Below are positions 1-7,454 of a stretch of DNA of 64,000 nt, one piece after another (within the stretch, counting starts at the first letter, position 1; each line of letters opens with the position of its first letter). Location of the stretch: the NCBI RefSeq assembly GCF_001625575.1, contig NZ_AUXV01000007.1, forward strand, positions 1-64,000, in the 5' to 3' direction. A model generated the notes under the pieces. That model ran no database searches. It was not told the DNA's origin and worked only from the letters and a program-made list of their open reading frames with translations. This stretch comes from Pseudoalteromonas luteoviolacea S2607. GTDB lineage: Bacteria; Pseudomonadota; Gammaproteobacteria; Enterobacterales; Alteromonadaceae. A program made the translations under genes and the position numbers.

Positions 1-1
1 G

Positions 2-31
2 CCTTAAAATCAGTAAAATACACCTAAGCTT
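2..31 (+). repeat. Leader box, copy 1
   Basis: A box beginning CCTTAAAATCAGTAA and ending in TAAGCTT recurs exactly 161 bases downstream with few changes and no gaps. TAAGCTT (25-31) pairs with AAGCTTA (37-43) as a 7-bp stem with a 5-base loop. A terminator follows at 68-109. The box-plus-terminator unit is thus duplicated in front of the tail operon. A role in transcription control is inference. Confidence 0.7.
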
Positions 32-67
32 GAGAAAAGCTTAATACCCAATCAAAGTTAATTTAAA

Positions 68-109
68 AGCCACATAGCTTGTTAAAAAATAAGCGAGTGT
101 GGCTTTTTT
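68..109 (+). terminator. Terminator-like hairpin, leader unit 1
   Basis: AGCCACA (68-74) pairs with TGTGGCT (98-104). An inner GCTT/AAGC pairing (77-80 with 91-94) and a run of Ts from 104 complete an intrinsic-terminator shape. It lies upstream of gpJ with no complete gene in the window before it, so it may end an upstream transcript or act as an attenuator. Confidence 0.6.
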
Positions 110-162
110 ATTTGGGGCTTTTATCACAGCTTAAAGGCGGTCAATAATGACCTGTTTTAAAC

Positions 163-192
163 CCTTAAAATCAGTAATATATGCCTAAGCTT
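163..192 (+). repeat. Leader box, copy 2
   Basis: Second copy of the 30-base box seen at 2-31. Its 7-bp stem is TAAGCTT (186-192) with AAGCTTA (197-203) around a GTAA loop. The stem sequence is conserved while the loop and flanks differ, which suggests selection on the RNA hairpin rather than a very recent duplication. Confidence 0.7.
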
Positions 193-225
193 GTAAAAGC
201 TTACACAGTTATCCCGTGAATCAAA

Positions 226-254
226 GCCCACACTAATTACAGTGTGGGTTTTTT
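226..254 (+). terminator. Terminator-like hairpin before gpJ
   Basis: CCCACACT (227-234) and AGTGTGGG (241-248) form a perfect 8-bp stem with a 6-base loop followed by six Ts. It ends about 18 bases before the gpJ ATG, so any transcript entering from upstream must pass it. The ribosome binding site AAGGAAGAAG lies between it and the start codon. Confidence 0.7.
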
Positions 255-272
255 ATTTAAGGAAGAAGAATT

Positions 273-1172
273 ATGAGTGGTTTCACTAAATTGGACTTAT
301 CTCAAGTACCTGTTCCTGATTTAATTAAATCGCTCGATTTTGAAGTTTTATATGAGCAATTAAAAGCGCAGTTTTTGCAAGACAATCCGCAATATGAAGC
401 TGCACTTTCACTGGAAAGTGATCCGGTGGCAATGCTACTGCAGACTTTAGCTTATCAACAAATTTTACAAGCGCAGAATGTCAATGATGCTGTGAAAGGA
501 AACATGCTAGCTTCAGCGCAAGGGCATGATTTAGACGCGATCGCTGCTAGATACAATATAACGCGAAAAACGCAGCCAAATGAATCCGATACTGCATTTA
601 AGCAACGCATTCAATTGGCCTTTGATGGGTTGAATACGGCGGGAAGTAGTGAGTCATATATCTATCACACGATGTCTTGTGACGCTGAGATTAAAGATGT
701 GGCAGTACATAGTCCAGAGCCGTGTGACATTGTACTAACCATATTAAGCCATGTTGGCAATGGTTATGCGAGCGATGCATTAATTGAATCTGTTCAGAAG
801 TATTTTGCGGCTCAAGGAAGAGCGCAACCCAAAGTCGACGAAGTAGCCTCTAAAGTAAGGCCTTTAGGTGACCGGGTAGTCGTCAACAAGGCGCATATTA
901 AACCGTTTTCGGTACAGGCAGAGTTGTCAATTTTATATGGTCCTTCAGGTGAGACGCTAGTAACGACAGCTAAGCAAGCTGTGTTGGAATATTGTAAATC
1001 TAGACAATATCTTGGTAAAAAAGTTACTCGAGCAGGTATTTATGCGGCACTGCATCAATCTGGTGTTGAAGATGTGACGCTGATAAGCCCTGCGAGCGAT
1101 GTCCTCGTTTTACCAACAGAAGCACCATATTGTGAGTCTGTGACAGTAACGATGGAAAATGTCTATGAATAA
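273..1172 (+). CDS. Baseplate assembly protein J (P2 gpJ-like)
   Basis: This 299-residue protein has the length and character of P2 gpJ, a baseplate wedge component related to T4 gp6. The early segment with DNPQYEAALSLESDPVAMLLQ and the following helix (LAYQQILQAQNVNDAV) resemble the family's conserved N-terminal region, and ALEHDLDA-type sequence appears here as SAQGHDLDAIAARYN. In P2 the J and I proteins join the tail tube hub to the fibres. The start is the ATG at 273 after AAGGAAGAAG. The gene overlaps gpI by 14 bases, as expected for translationally coupled partners. It is the first gene of the tail cluster in this window; what precedes it is not visible. Assignment to the family is confident; the exact place in the wedge is inferred. 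Confidence 0.9.
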   Translation: MSGFTKLDLSQVPVPDLIKSLDFEVLYEQLKAQFLQDNPQYEAALSLESDPVAMLLQTLAYQQILQAQNVNDAVKGNMLASAQGHDLDAIAARYNITRKTQPNESDTAFKQRIQLAFDGLNTAGSSESYIYHTMSCDAEIKDVAVHSPEPCDIVLTILSHVGNGYASDALIESVQKYFAAQGRAQPKVDEVASKVRPLGDRVVVNKAHIKPFSVQAELSILYGPSGETLVTTAKQAVLEYCKSRQYLGKKVTRAGIYAALHQSGVEDVTLISPASDVLVLPTEAPYCESVTVTMENVYE

Positions 1173-2379
1173 GTTACTGCCTTCAAATGCCTCCATACTG
1201 ACGAAAGCATTAAGTGATGTGTTGGTACCAAATAATTCGGTTCGCCAGTTATTGATCTCACTACTGAGGTTATCTTCTCGCAGCGATGCACAACTGGTTT
1301 GGTTGGCAAAGTTATGTTACATGTCTCCATCAGAGGTACTAATTAATCCTGAACTGTTATTACAGAGTCAAACTAAGCATCTACTTGCGTTAATCGATTT
1401 CCCAGAGTTTTGTGATGACGCACAATTAAATGAAATAGCAGAGAAGCTTGCCATCGAAAATTGGGAGCCGAATGCATCAGATACTCAAAAAAGGGCTCAG
1501 CTAAAATCTGCTTGCGTGCTCAATGATGCTCGGCTACTGATTTCAAGTCTTTGGGACCCGTTTCTTTGTCCTACACCACTATTGCCCTGGTTGGCATGGT
1601 CGGTATCCGTTGATGAGTGGGATGAAAGTTGGAATGAAGAACTTAAGCGACAGGTGATAAGTGATGCATTTGCTGTTCACCAAGTCAAAGGCACACCATT
1701 CGCTCTACAAAAAGCGCTCGATAGTCTCAATATTAAAACGGAAATTAGAGAGTGGTGGCAGGGAGAAAACCCCGACGAATTACCTCGTGGCACGGTACAA
1801 GTTTGGGCGCTTATAAATAGTAATTTGGATGAGTATCAGCAAGGAATGCTGACCCCCCAAATGTTAAAACGTGTCCGCCGTATTGTTGAGTCAGTAAAGC
1901 GTGGCTCGATTCACATTGACGTACAACTGGGGCTGGCATTTACAGAGCAAGTTGGTGTTGTGGGCGCAGTATCCTCCGCTGTTTTTAAACGTATTGATGC
2001 GCCTAATGGAGTTGGTGTTAAACCACCTAAGTTAAAGCAACATACGGTACCAATCGGAGCCGCAGAAACTTTCCAATCAGGTTCTTTAGCCATATCAGGC
2101 AAGGGCGTTCTACCCCCAAAGCCCACAGGCGTTAGTTCGGTTTGTGGTGCGACAAATTCACATCAATCCGGTCATTACACCGTTGCGGCCAATGGTGTGA
2201 AACCAGAGGGAGTGCACAAAGTTTATTGTGTGAGTGGCGCTGTGCATAGCGCACAAGCAACACATATCAGTGTTGCAGGACAAGGGATTTTACCGAGTAA
2301 CGGCACTGGGAATGAGTATTTAGTGAACGTTACGCGGCAAATAATTTATCAACATTTTAACTTACAAGGAGCTGCTTAA
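1159..2379 (+). CDS. Tail protein I (P2 gpI-like) with C-terminal repeat extension
   Basis: Residues about 120-255 resemble P2 gpI, including LWDPFLCPTPLLPWLAWSVS, the WDESWNE segment, the HQVKGTP loop and EIREWWQ. gpI is a baseplate protein that connects gpJ to the tail fibre. At 406 residues this copy is over twice the roughly 176 residues of P2 gpI. The extra length is an unusual N-terminal part of about 115 residues and a C-terminal part of four 30-residue units (residues 261-380). The ATG at 1159 lies inside gpJ; a second ATG two codons later could also serve. The stop at 2379 touches the ATG of the next gene (TAATG), so J, I and the fibre gene are coupled. The extension may be a fibre-docking collar, which is inference. 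Confidence 0.85.
   Translation: MSMNKLLPSNASILTKALSDVLVPNNSVRQLLISLLRLSSRSDAQLVWLAKLCYMSPSEVLINPELLLQSQTKHLLALIDFPEFCDDAQLNEIAEKLAIENWEPNASDTQKRAQLKSACVLNDARLLISSLWDPFLCPTPLLPWLAWSVSVDEWDESWNEELKRQVISDAFAVHQVKGTPFALQKALDSLNIKTEIREWWQGENPDELPRGTVQVWALINSNLDEYQQGMLTPQMLKRVRRIVESVKRGSIHIDVQLGLAFTEQVGVVGAVSSAVFKRIDAPNGVGVKPPKLKQHTVPIGAAETFQSGSLAISGKGVLPPKPTGVSSVCGATNSHQSGHYTVAANGVKPEGVHKVYCVSGAVHSAQATHISVAGQGILPSNGTGNEYLVNVTRQIIYQHFNLQGAA
1939..2298 (+). repeat. Four 30-residue repeats encoded in gpI
   Basis: Residues 261-290, 291-320, 321-350 and 351-380 of the gpI-like protein align without gaps. Each unit has GA at positions 10-11, a polar middle, and an end of the form NGV/KGV/QGI followed by one residue and P. 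The DNA copies have diverged, so the repeat is maintained at protein level. Short beta-rich units like these suggest a stacked or spike-like appendage, but no known domain was recognised. Confidence 0.7.
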
Positions 2380-2948
2380 TGTCTGCATTAACGCTGCAGT
2401 TTACCCAGGTAGGCTTAGATGCTTTATTGGCGGCAAAAGCCAATGGTAAAAAAGCGCAAATAAGCCATATGGCGTTTGGTGACGCAAGCTATACACCAAC
2501 TCAAACGCAAACGAGCTTGCATAATCTTAAAGAACTTCAGCCCATTCGTGATGATAACTATGAGACGGATGAAAACCATCAAGTTACGGTTGTGGCCCTG
2601 TTCGATAAAAAGATTTCAGCCCCTGAATATGCAATTAGAGAAGTTGGCGTTTTTATTCAAATCGACGAGCCAGTGGGCAGTGATAACAACTTAATTTTAT
2701 TGGGTGTGTATTCTGAGCCAAACCGCACGTTAGGTTATAGAACTCCGGACGTAAAGATTTTACAAAGTGTCACATTGAGTCTTGCGCAATTACCTTCTAA
2801 CAGCGTTGAAGTAAAACCTGGTGTAGATAACTTCAACATGCTGTTAGATAACGAGCTTGCAGATATTACTTTAGTGCAACTAGACACAATGCACCGTCAA
2901 TTAAACCAAGAGCTTAGATTGCTCGCTTTAGAAAACGCACAGTCATAA
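2379..2948 (+). CDS. Tail fibre N-terminal/attachment protein
   Basis: The 189-residue protein begins with TLQFTQVGLDALLAAKANGKK, then ISHMAFGD and a segment ending in EYAIREVGVF. This is the usual N-terminal attachment domain of P2 gpH-like tail fibres (DUF3751 type). Ordinary fibres continue for hundreds of residues with a receptor-binding tip; this protein stops soon after the attachment domain, ending in a helical stretch (MHRQLNQELRLLALENAQ). It may be an adaptor onto which the separate fibre proteins encoded next are mounted. It follows gpI with TAATG overlap and is followed 14 bases later by a fibre gene. The adaptor role is inferred from its length and position. Confidence 0.75.
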   Translation: MSALTLQFTQVGLDALLAAKANGKKAQISHMAFGDASYTPTQTQTSLHNLKELQPIRDDNYETDENHQVTVVALFDKKISAPEYAIREVGVFIQIDEPVGSDNNLILLGVYSEPNRTLGYRTPDVKILQSVTLSLAQLPSNSVEVKPGVDNFNMLLDNELADITLVQLDTMHRQLNQELRLLALENAQS

Positions 2949-2962
2949 ATTAGAGAGAAACC

Positions 2963-3772
2963 ATGTCAAACGAACATACAACAATTACGGAACAATTAGC
3001 TGCTGTAGTTACACGCTCAAATGCGCTTTGCAACACAGTTCAAGGTCAAATTGACAATATTAACTCTACGTTAAACGCCAAATCTACAGAAGTAGATACT
3101 AAAGTCATACAAGCAAAAAGTGACTTGAATACGCATTTTACAAACCTAAAAAATGGCATTGTGGAGACAATCAATGGTGTTGATGTCTACAAGGAAGGAC
3201 TAACAAAGCGCTTTTCCTTCAAATCAAGCTTGAACTCTGGAGGATATACTGCAGCGTCGGATGGTCCTGACTCTAGTTACCGCACCTGTGCTAATCCACA
3301 GCCTCCTTATTACGTCAATCTAGTCGAATTTGATGCCCAAAATATTGGAGATCACTTTGGTTCGGATGGAGACACTTTTAACTGTGACTTTGTCATGTCA
3401 CATAGAGGTATGGCTTCGTATGTTGACCACATCGTCATCAATGGTACGTCTTCACATGATTGCGTTTCTGCACAAATTGAAGTGAAGAAAATCATGCACG
3501 AAACAGCCATTTCAATATATATCTCAGAACCTGGTGAAGAGCCTCGTGAAATACCAATTACTTCTGCGGATGTAGGAAAAACCCTAACTGTGTTCTTTAG
3601 ACAGATCAACAAGGGCTATGGTAAAGGCCGTGCGCGAGTGACTCTGAAGGTAGACACGCGTCCTCATTGTGGCTCAGGTCGCGCATTCATGGCTAAATGT
3701 GAATACAGCTCAGTAAACGGTCGACCTTGTGCTGACAGGGTTACTCAAACTGCGCCAACTTGGGAGCAATAA
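2963..3772 (+). CDS. Putative tail fibre/receptor-binding protein 1
   Basis: This 269-residue protein starts with a helical segment (ITEQLAAVVTRSNALCNTVQ) that matches the start of the protein at 4062-4853, while the rest of the two proteins differs. That is the pattern of alternative fibres with a shared mounting end and different tips. The C-terminal half is rich in polar and beta-type sequence and has several cysteines (FNCDF, HDCVS, RPHCGSG, AKCEYS, GRPCAD). It is followed 3 bases later by a small tail-chaperone gene. The ribosome binding site is AGAGAGAAA before ATG 2963. The fibre call rests on position and the shared N terminus, not on a recognised tip domain. Confidence 0.65.
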   Translation: MSNEHTTITEQLAAVVTRSNALCNTVQGQIDNINSTLNAKSTEVDTKVIQAKSDLNTHFTNLKNGIVETINGVDVYKEGLTKRFSFKSSLNSGGYTAASDGPDSSYRTCANPQPPYYVNLVEFDAQNIGDHFGSDGDTFNCDFVMSHRGMASYVDHIVINGTSSHDCVSAQIEVKKIMHETAISIYISEPGEEPREIPITSADVGKTLTVFFRQINKGYGKGRARVTLKVDTRPHCGSGRAFMAKCEYSSVNGRPCADRVTQTAPTWEQ

Positions 3773-3775
3773 CCT

Positions 3776-4003
3776 ATGAGTAATAATATCGAAACTGAGC
3801 AGCACGGTCAGGACATCACTTGGGTAACTGTGCGCTCGCAACGAGATAATTTGTTGGCAGCATCGGACTTAAAGGTACTTAGAGCCTTAGAAGCATCGCA
3901 AGCTGTACCTACGGAATTGGCAACTTATCGCCAAGCTCTACGTGATTTACCTGAGCGTTTTGCAAGCCCCCAAGAGGTGACTTGGCCAATTTTAGCTGAG
4001 TAA
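3776..4003 (+). CDS. Phage tail assembly chaperone (Phage_tail_APC type)
   Basis: The 75-residue protein has the signature order of the Phage_tail_APC family: a WVTVRSQRDNLLAASD start, a central ELATYRQALRDLP segment, and a closing VTWPIL. Proteins of this family are small and commonly lie directly after a fibre gene, helping fibre folding or attachment. The usual SDW is SDL here. It starts 3 bases after the fibre 1 stop, with the GGAG in the end of that gene as the ribosome binding site. It is therefore probably dedicated to fibre 1. Confidence 0.8.
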   Translation: MSNNIETEQHGQDITWVTVRSQRDNLLAASDLKVLRALEASQAVPTELATYRQALRDLPERFASPQEVTWPILAE

Positions 4004-4018
4004 ACACGAATCATGATG

Positions 4019-4042
4019 TGGCTTTACTATTTTGTAAAGCCA
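4019..4042 (+). other. Perfect hairpin between the two fibre cassettes
   Basis: TGGCTTTAC (4019-4027) and GTAAAGCCA (4034-4042) form a 9-bp stem with a 6-base loop, 19 bases before the fibre 2 start. There is no T-run, so it is not a classical terminator. It may stabilise or separate the fibre transcripts, or mark the junction where a fibre cassette was inserted. Confidence 0.6.
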
Positions 4043-4061
4043 ATAAACGGCAGGAATTATC

Positions 4062-4853
4062 ATGTCTGAAGACAATATGAGCATAACTGAAAGGCTCACC
4101 CACGTCGCGGCGCGAGCAAATGCGATGAGTGAAACGGTTAACGCACATTTAGGTGTACTTAACGCAGCTATTCAGTCTGCAGAAACTAAATTCGATAATT
4201 ATATGGGTGGTGCCCGCGCTGAGCTATCTCATATTTTGATGAGCAAAAACCAGCAAATGGAGCCTAATGATAGCGGCACTGCAATCAAAGGGTTCACCAC
4301 TATTGGTTTAGAAAGATTCGAAGTTATCAAAGAGGCCACTATTTATGCGGCGGCTGCGAATGATACGGATCACACTGGCAATGGCATTGCACGAGATTTT
4401 CGCAGCAATGTTTACAATGGCTATGTAAACGGTGGCTTTCATATCTTAAGAATTAAATGGAAGCGAAGTAACGTTAATCATCCGGCGAGGCTCGATAACA
4501 ACTGGAATACTCGGTATCAGCAGGGGGCAATAACCAGTGGGTGCTATTTTAAGTTGTTATCAGGCACGGTTGAAGGTTCCATGCAACCGGTGAAGAGTTT
4601 CAATAATGGCTGGCAATTACTGGGTTATCGCCAAAAAGCAGACAATACAGCTAAGCCTTTTTATGCACCGCATACGAAGCTTGCTTTGTCTACCTCATTA
4701 CTGGAAGAAGGTGAAGCGCTGATTTGTTTATTCGGAACGGTCAGTGGTTATGTCGATTTCGAAAAGGCGGGTTGGGGCGTTTATCCAGAATTTGCTCGTC
4801 CAGCTGATGTATCGTCCGCTATTTCGCAATTGCGTGCTGAGTTGACGCCTTAA
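4062..4853 (+). CDS. Putative tail fibre/receptor-binding protein 2
   Basis: This 263-residue protein shares its first 45 or so residues with fibre 1 (here ITERLTHVAARANAMSETVN, then a heptad-like helix) but has an unrelated C-terminal part rich in aromatic residues, with no obvious cysteine pairs. The shared start suggests docking at the same site on the baseplate or on the 2379-2948 adaptor; the different ends suggest different receptors. The ATG at 4062 has an AGGAAT ribosome binding site. A second candidate small chaperone follows 28 bases downstream. No enzymatic or known lectin motif was recognised. Confidence 0.65.
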   Translation: MSEDNMSITERLTHVAARANAMSETVNAHLGVLNAAIQSAETKFDNYMGGARAELSHILMSKNQQMEPNDSGTAIKGFTTIGLERFEVIKEATIYAAAANDTDHTGNGIARDFRSNVYNGYVNGGFHILRIKWKRSNVNHPARLDNNWNTRYQQGAITSGCYFKLLSGTVEGSMQPVKSFNNGWQLLGYRQKADNTAKPFYAPHTKLALSTSLLEEGEALICLFGTVSGYVDFEKAGWGVYPEFARPADVSSAISQLRAELTP

Positions 4854-4881
4854 TCAAGTGATGTAATAAGGAATTAATGCT

Positions 4882-5163
4882 ATGCAAATTAAACATAATG
4901 ACACCTTGATTGCATCAATCGGTGAAGCTTTGAACTCTGCGCAAGTTGCACAGTTTCTCGCAGTGAACGAAATTGACATTCCTGTGGATGAGCTGACTTT
5001 TGAATACTCTCAAGGAGAGGCGTTGGAAGCGCGTCGAATGGCTTATATCTTAGAGTCTGATCCGCTATTCATGGAGTGGCAGTATGACCAAACAGACTCA
5101 ACGAAACAAGCTTGGCTGGAAAAAGTTGCGGAGATAAAAGCGCGTTTTCCATTTCCTGGGTAA
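4882..5163 (+). CDS. Small protein after fibre 2, probable fibre chaperone
   Basis: The 93-residue acidic protein has no family I can name. It has two helical parts around LTFEYSQGEALEARRMAYI and ends with a segment KQAWLEKVAEIKARFPFPG. Its place directly after fibre 2 mirrors the Phage_tail_APC gene after fibre 1, so the simplest reading is a dedicated assembly chaperone for fibre 2. It begins after a TAAGGAAT ribosome binding site. About 90 bases without a gene follow it. Confidence 0.55.
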   Translation: MQIKHNDTLIASIGEALNSAQVAQFLAVNEIDIPVDELTFEYSQGEALEARRMAYILESDPLFMEWQYDQTDSTKQAWLEKVAEIKARFPFPG

Positions 5164-5252
5164 CCTGTTCGGGCATTTCGTCCTTCTCGACTCACTTGCT
5201 TCCCACGAGTCACAACCATCACAAGTTTTAACTTTAAAGAGTAATTAACCTC

Positions 5253-5825
5253 ATGCAAAGATGTACCTTAATTAATAAGGTGCTTGAATGCTTATCATCT
5301 GGACTTCAAGGGGTGGCACAAGTGGGGCTGTTAAAAGCCACACAGCCCTACCCAGATCTGACGCAGCAAGCCCAACTGACAGTCAAGCTGCTAGGCGAAC
5401 GTCAAGCCAGTGAACTGCAGGCAAAAGGCGCCGACAAAGGCGTGACGTATGGACCGTCGTATAACAAAAACCTCAGTCCAAATTCACTCGATAGAAGAGT
5501 GTTGCAGCTGCAGCTAGAAATTGAGTTGGAAGATGCCGATAACGCACAGCTGTTGCAAAGACTTGATCAATTGATAAGTCAGTGTGAGGCACTTGTGATG
5601 GTGGACGAAATGCCCACCTATTGGCAGCACTTTATCGCTGAGAAAAGTGATTTTACATTCAGTCACCAGGTTAGCACAACACTTGCGAAAGCTCAGTTGG
5701 ATTGGGCATTTTACTACCAAGTGGAATACCCTGACGATCCGGCCGGGCCAGAAGTTAAAGAAGTGTATCTAGGCCCGAAAGGGGGCGAATACAAGCTAAT
5801 AAGCAAGACCACAACACCAGCTTAG
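5253..5825 (+). CDS. Putative tail completion protein (DUF1834/gp37-like)
   Basis: A 190-residue protein of mixed sequence, beginning with a helix (INKVLECLSSGLQGVAQVGL) and holding a middle region LDRRVLQLQLEIELED followed by LLQRLDQLISQC. Its place just before the spike gene V and its size resemble the DUF1834 (Mu gp37-like) proteins found in contractile tail clusters, thought to be tail terminators or connector proteins. I cannot confirm the family from sequence alone. The start at 5253 has a weak ribosome binding site (AAAGAG). It lies 8 bases from gene V. Confidence 0.5.
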   Translation: MQRCTLINKVLECLSSGLQGVAQVGLLKATQPYPDLTQQAQLTVKLLGERQASELQAKGADKGVTYGPSYNKNLSPNSLDRRVLQLQLEIELEDADNAQLLQRLDQLISQCEALVMVDEMPTYWQHFIAEKSDFTFSHQVSTTLAKAQLDWAFYYQVEYPDDPAGPEVKEVYLGPKGGEYKLISKTTTPA

Positions 5826-5833
5826 GAGAAAAT

Positions 5834-6649
5834 ATGTTAGTTAATCGACAGCAGTCTGAACTGGCTGTATCTGATTTACAGCATCGCTTTGCCAAGCTTA
5901 TCTCCGTGGGCACGGTGGAAGAGGTGGACTACGAATTAGCTAGGGTGACAGTGAGAATAGGGGAGTGGCTGACAGCGAAACTGCCATGGCTCACTAGTCA
6001 GGCAGCCCAAGATATGACATGGCAGGCACCAGAAGTGGGCGAGCAAGTCATGGTGCTCTCGCCATGTGGTGATACTGCGCAAGGTGTTGTACTTGGAAGC
6101 TTATATGCGAATGCGCATCAACAACCTCATCATAAGATGACCCATGTTACCGATGCAACGAGTGCTGGCGGAAGCTTAGTTCAGGCGTTGCAAGCTGTGG
6201 CTCCTGAATCTAGAGAGCATGTACAGCGTACTCGTTATCAAGACGGTGCCATAGTTCAGTATGACCGAGAGAATCATGCCTATGATATTTTTATACCTCA
6301 ATCTGACCCGCTAGCGAAAATCAATATTTACAGCGGTGGGGATATCAATGTTGAGTGTCATAACGATACGAATATCAAAGTGGGCAATGATGCGAATGTT
6401 GAGGTAGTGAACAACGCAGCAGTCACCATCGGTGGTGCGGCACAAGTCGATGTGACGGGGACTGCTGATGTCACCGTCGGTGACAATGTGTCAGTAAACG
6501 GCAGTGCCAACATTGATATTGTGGCCGCGGGCGCTCTGAATCTTAAAGGCGACTCGGTCGCTGTAACTGCAACAGGCAGTAATGTCGATGTTCGTGCGTC
6601 AGCAACGCTCAAACTAAATGGCGCGAATATTAGCGCACAAGAGGGGTGA
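5834..6649 (+). CDS. Baseplate spike protein V (P2 gpV-like)
   Basis: The 271-residue protein begins with an OB-fold-like part (SVGTVEEVDYELARVTVRIG, then WQAPEVGEQVMVLSPCGD), the conserved start of P2 gpV and VgrG-type spikes. After about residue 155 it turns into a repetitive beta-helix with short alternating V/I-N-V and G-D/N turns (for example DINVECHND, NIKVGND, DVTVGDN). That part forms the trimeric piercing needle. PAAR and gpW follow within 4 bases each, the standard baseplate-tip set. It has the AGGAGAAAAT ribosome binding site. Family assignment is confident. Confidence 0.9.
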   Translation: MLVNRQQSELAVSDLQHRFAKLISVGTVEEVDYELARVTVRIGEWLTAKLPWLTSQAAQDMTWQAPEVGEQVMVLSPCGDTAQGVVLGSLYANAHQQPHHKMTHVTDATSAGGSLVQALQAVAPESREHVQRTRYQDGAIVQYDRENHAYDIFIPQSDPLAKINIYSGGDINVECHNDTNIKVGNDANVEVVNNAAVTIGGAAQVDVTGTADVTVGDNVSVNGSANIDIVAAGALNLKGDSVAVTATGSNVDVRASATLKLNGANISAQEG

Positions 6650-6652
6650 GTT

Positions 6653-6952
6653 ATGCCTGCAATTTCAGTCGATGGCGCGATTACAGATGTTCACGCAGGG
6701 TTTGCACCTGGCACTATTTCCGCTTCTGGACCTAAGTTTACCGTGGGTGGTGTGCCAGTATTACGGGTGGGTGACAGTGTGAGTGAACATGTTTATATAC
6801 CTGACCCTAAGGTGAAGCATTCAGGGATGGTTGTTGCAGCGGGTGCATCTTCATTTACCATTGGGGGCAAAGCAGTTGCAAGACTTGGAGACCCTACCAA
6901 TTGTGGCGCTAAAATCGCTATTGGGGTAGGGAGTTTTACCGTCGGAGGATAA
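6653..6952 (+). CDS. PAAR-domain spike tip protein
   Basis: The 99-residue protein is built of the short Gly- and Val-rich beta hairpins of PAAR proteins (FTVGGVPVLRVGD, SFTIGGKAVARLGD, SFTVGG), with His and Cys residues suitable for the metal site at the apex of the cone. PAAR proteins cap the gpV/VgrG needle and sharpen it for membrane penetration. It begins 3 bases after gene V stops and ends 3 bases before gpW starts. No extra effector domain is attached, so this tip appears to serve only as a puncturing cone. Confidence 0.88.
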   Translation: MPAISVDGAITDVHAGFAPGTISASGPKFTVGGVPVLRVGDSVSEHVYIPDPKVKHSGMVVAAGASSFTIGGKAVARLGDPTNCGAKIAIGVGSFTVGG

Positions 6953-6955
6953 ATA

Positions 6956-7291
6956 ATGATTGGCATGAATGCCGAAACAGGCAAACCTTTAGGTGGCGTT
7001 GAGCACCTGAAACAAAGCATTCGCGATATTGTCACGACACCTCTGGGCAGTCGTGTCATGCGACGTGACTATGGTTGTGGCCTATTTGAACTATTAGATA
7101 GTCCATTTTCTCACAATTTAGTGGGTGATATTACCATGTCTATTGCAAATGCATTAGATAAATGGGAACCACGCTTTCGCTTGGAGGGTGTATCTGTACA
7201 CCCAGCTGGCGAGGGCAAATTAGATATTACGATTGAGGGTCTTTACCTCATAAATAATGAGCCTGTCACCATAGAGGGGATCAAGCTCTAA
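6956..7291 (+). CDS. Baseplate wedge protein W (GPW/gp25 family)
   Basis: At 111 residues it has the normal size of P2 gpW and T4 gp25. The N-terminal half carries the family pattern HLKQSIRDIVTTPLGSRVMR followed by DYGCGLFELLDSP. gp25-type proteins hold the first sheath ring to the baseplate and help trigger contraction. It follows PAAR directly, with GGAGG in the end of the PAAR gene as ribosome binding site. It is followed by a 163-base leader with hairpins and a terminator before the sheath gene. Confidence 0.9.
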   Translation: MIGMNAETGKPLGGVEHLKQSIRDIVTTPLGSRVMRRDYGCGLFELLDSPFSHNLVGDITMSIANALDKWEPRFRLEGVSVHPAGEGKLDITIEGLYLINNEPVTIEGIKL

Positions 7292-7371
7292 AGCATCACA
7301 GTTGACTTTTTGTTCAACTCTTCTCAAATCCTTATCTCTGCTCTGATAAAGCAGACATAAATTCAACTTAA

Positions 7372-7419
7372 GCCATGTTAACGCACTTGTAAAAACAGGA
7401 TGCGTTACATGGCTTTTTT
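7372..7419 (+). terminator. Terminator-like hairpin before the sheath gene
   Basis: GCCATGTTAACGCA (7372-7385) and TGCGTTACATGGC (7401-7413) pair over 13 bp with one bulged T, then six Ts follow. Two smaller stems lie upstream: AGTTGA/TCAACT near 7301-7320 and TCTGCT/AGCAGA near 7337-7355. The sheath gene starts 36 bases after the T-run with a very strong AAGGAGAT ribosome binding site. Termination of the baseplate transcript followed by a fresh high-level sheath/tube transcript, or readthrough by an antiterminator, would both fit. Confidence 0.75.
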
Positions 7420-7454
7420 ATTAGCTAATTGACATACCTTTAAAGGAGATATCT

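Noticed and set aside
1-272. CRISPR-like repeats from the two leader boxes
   Set aside because: Only two copies, 161 bases apart, each tied to its own terminator; no spacer-like pattern.
1911-2126. Minus-strand reading frame inside gpI
   Set aside because: It lies wholly within the well supported gpI frame, has no ribosome binding site and its sequence is the shadow of the repeats.
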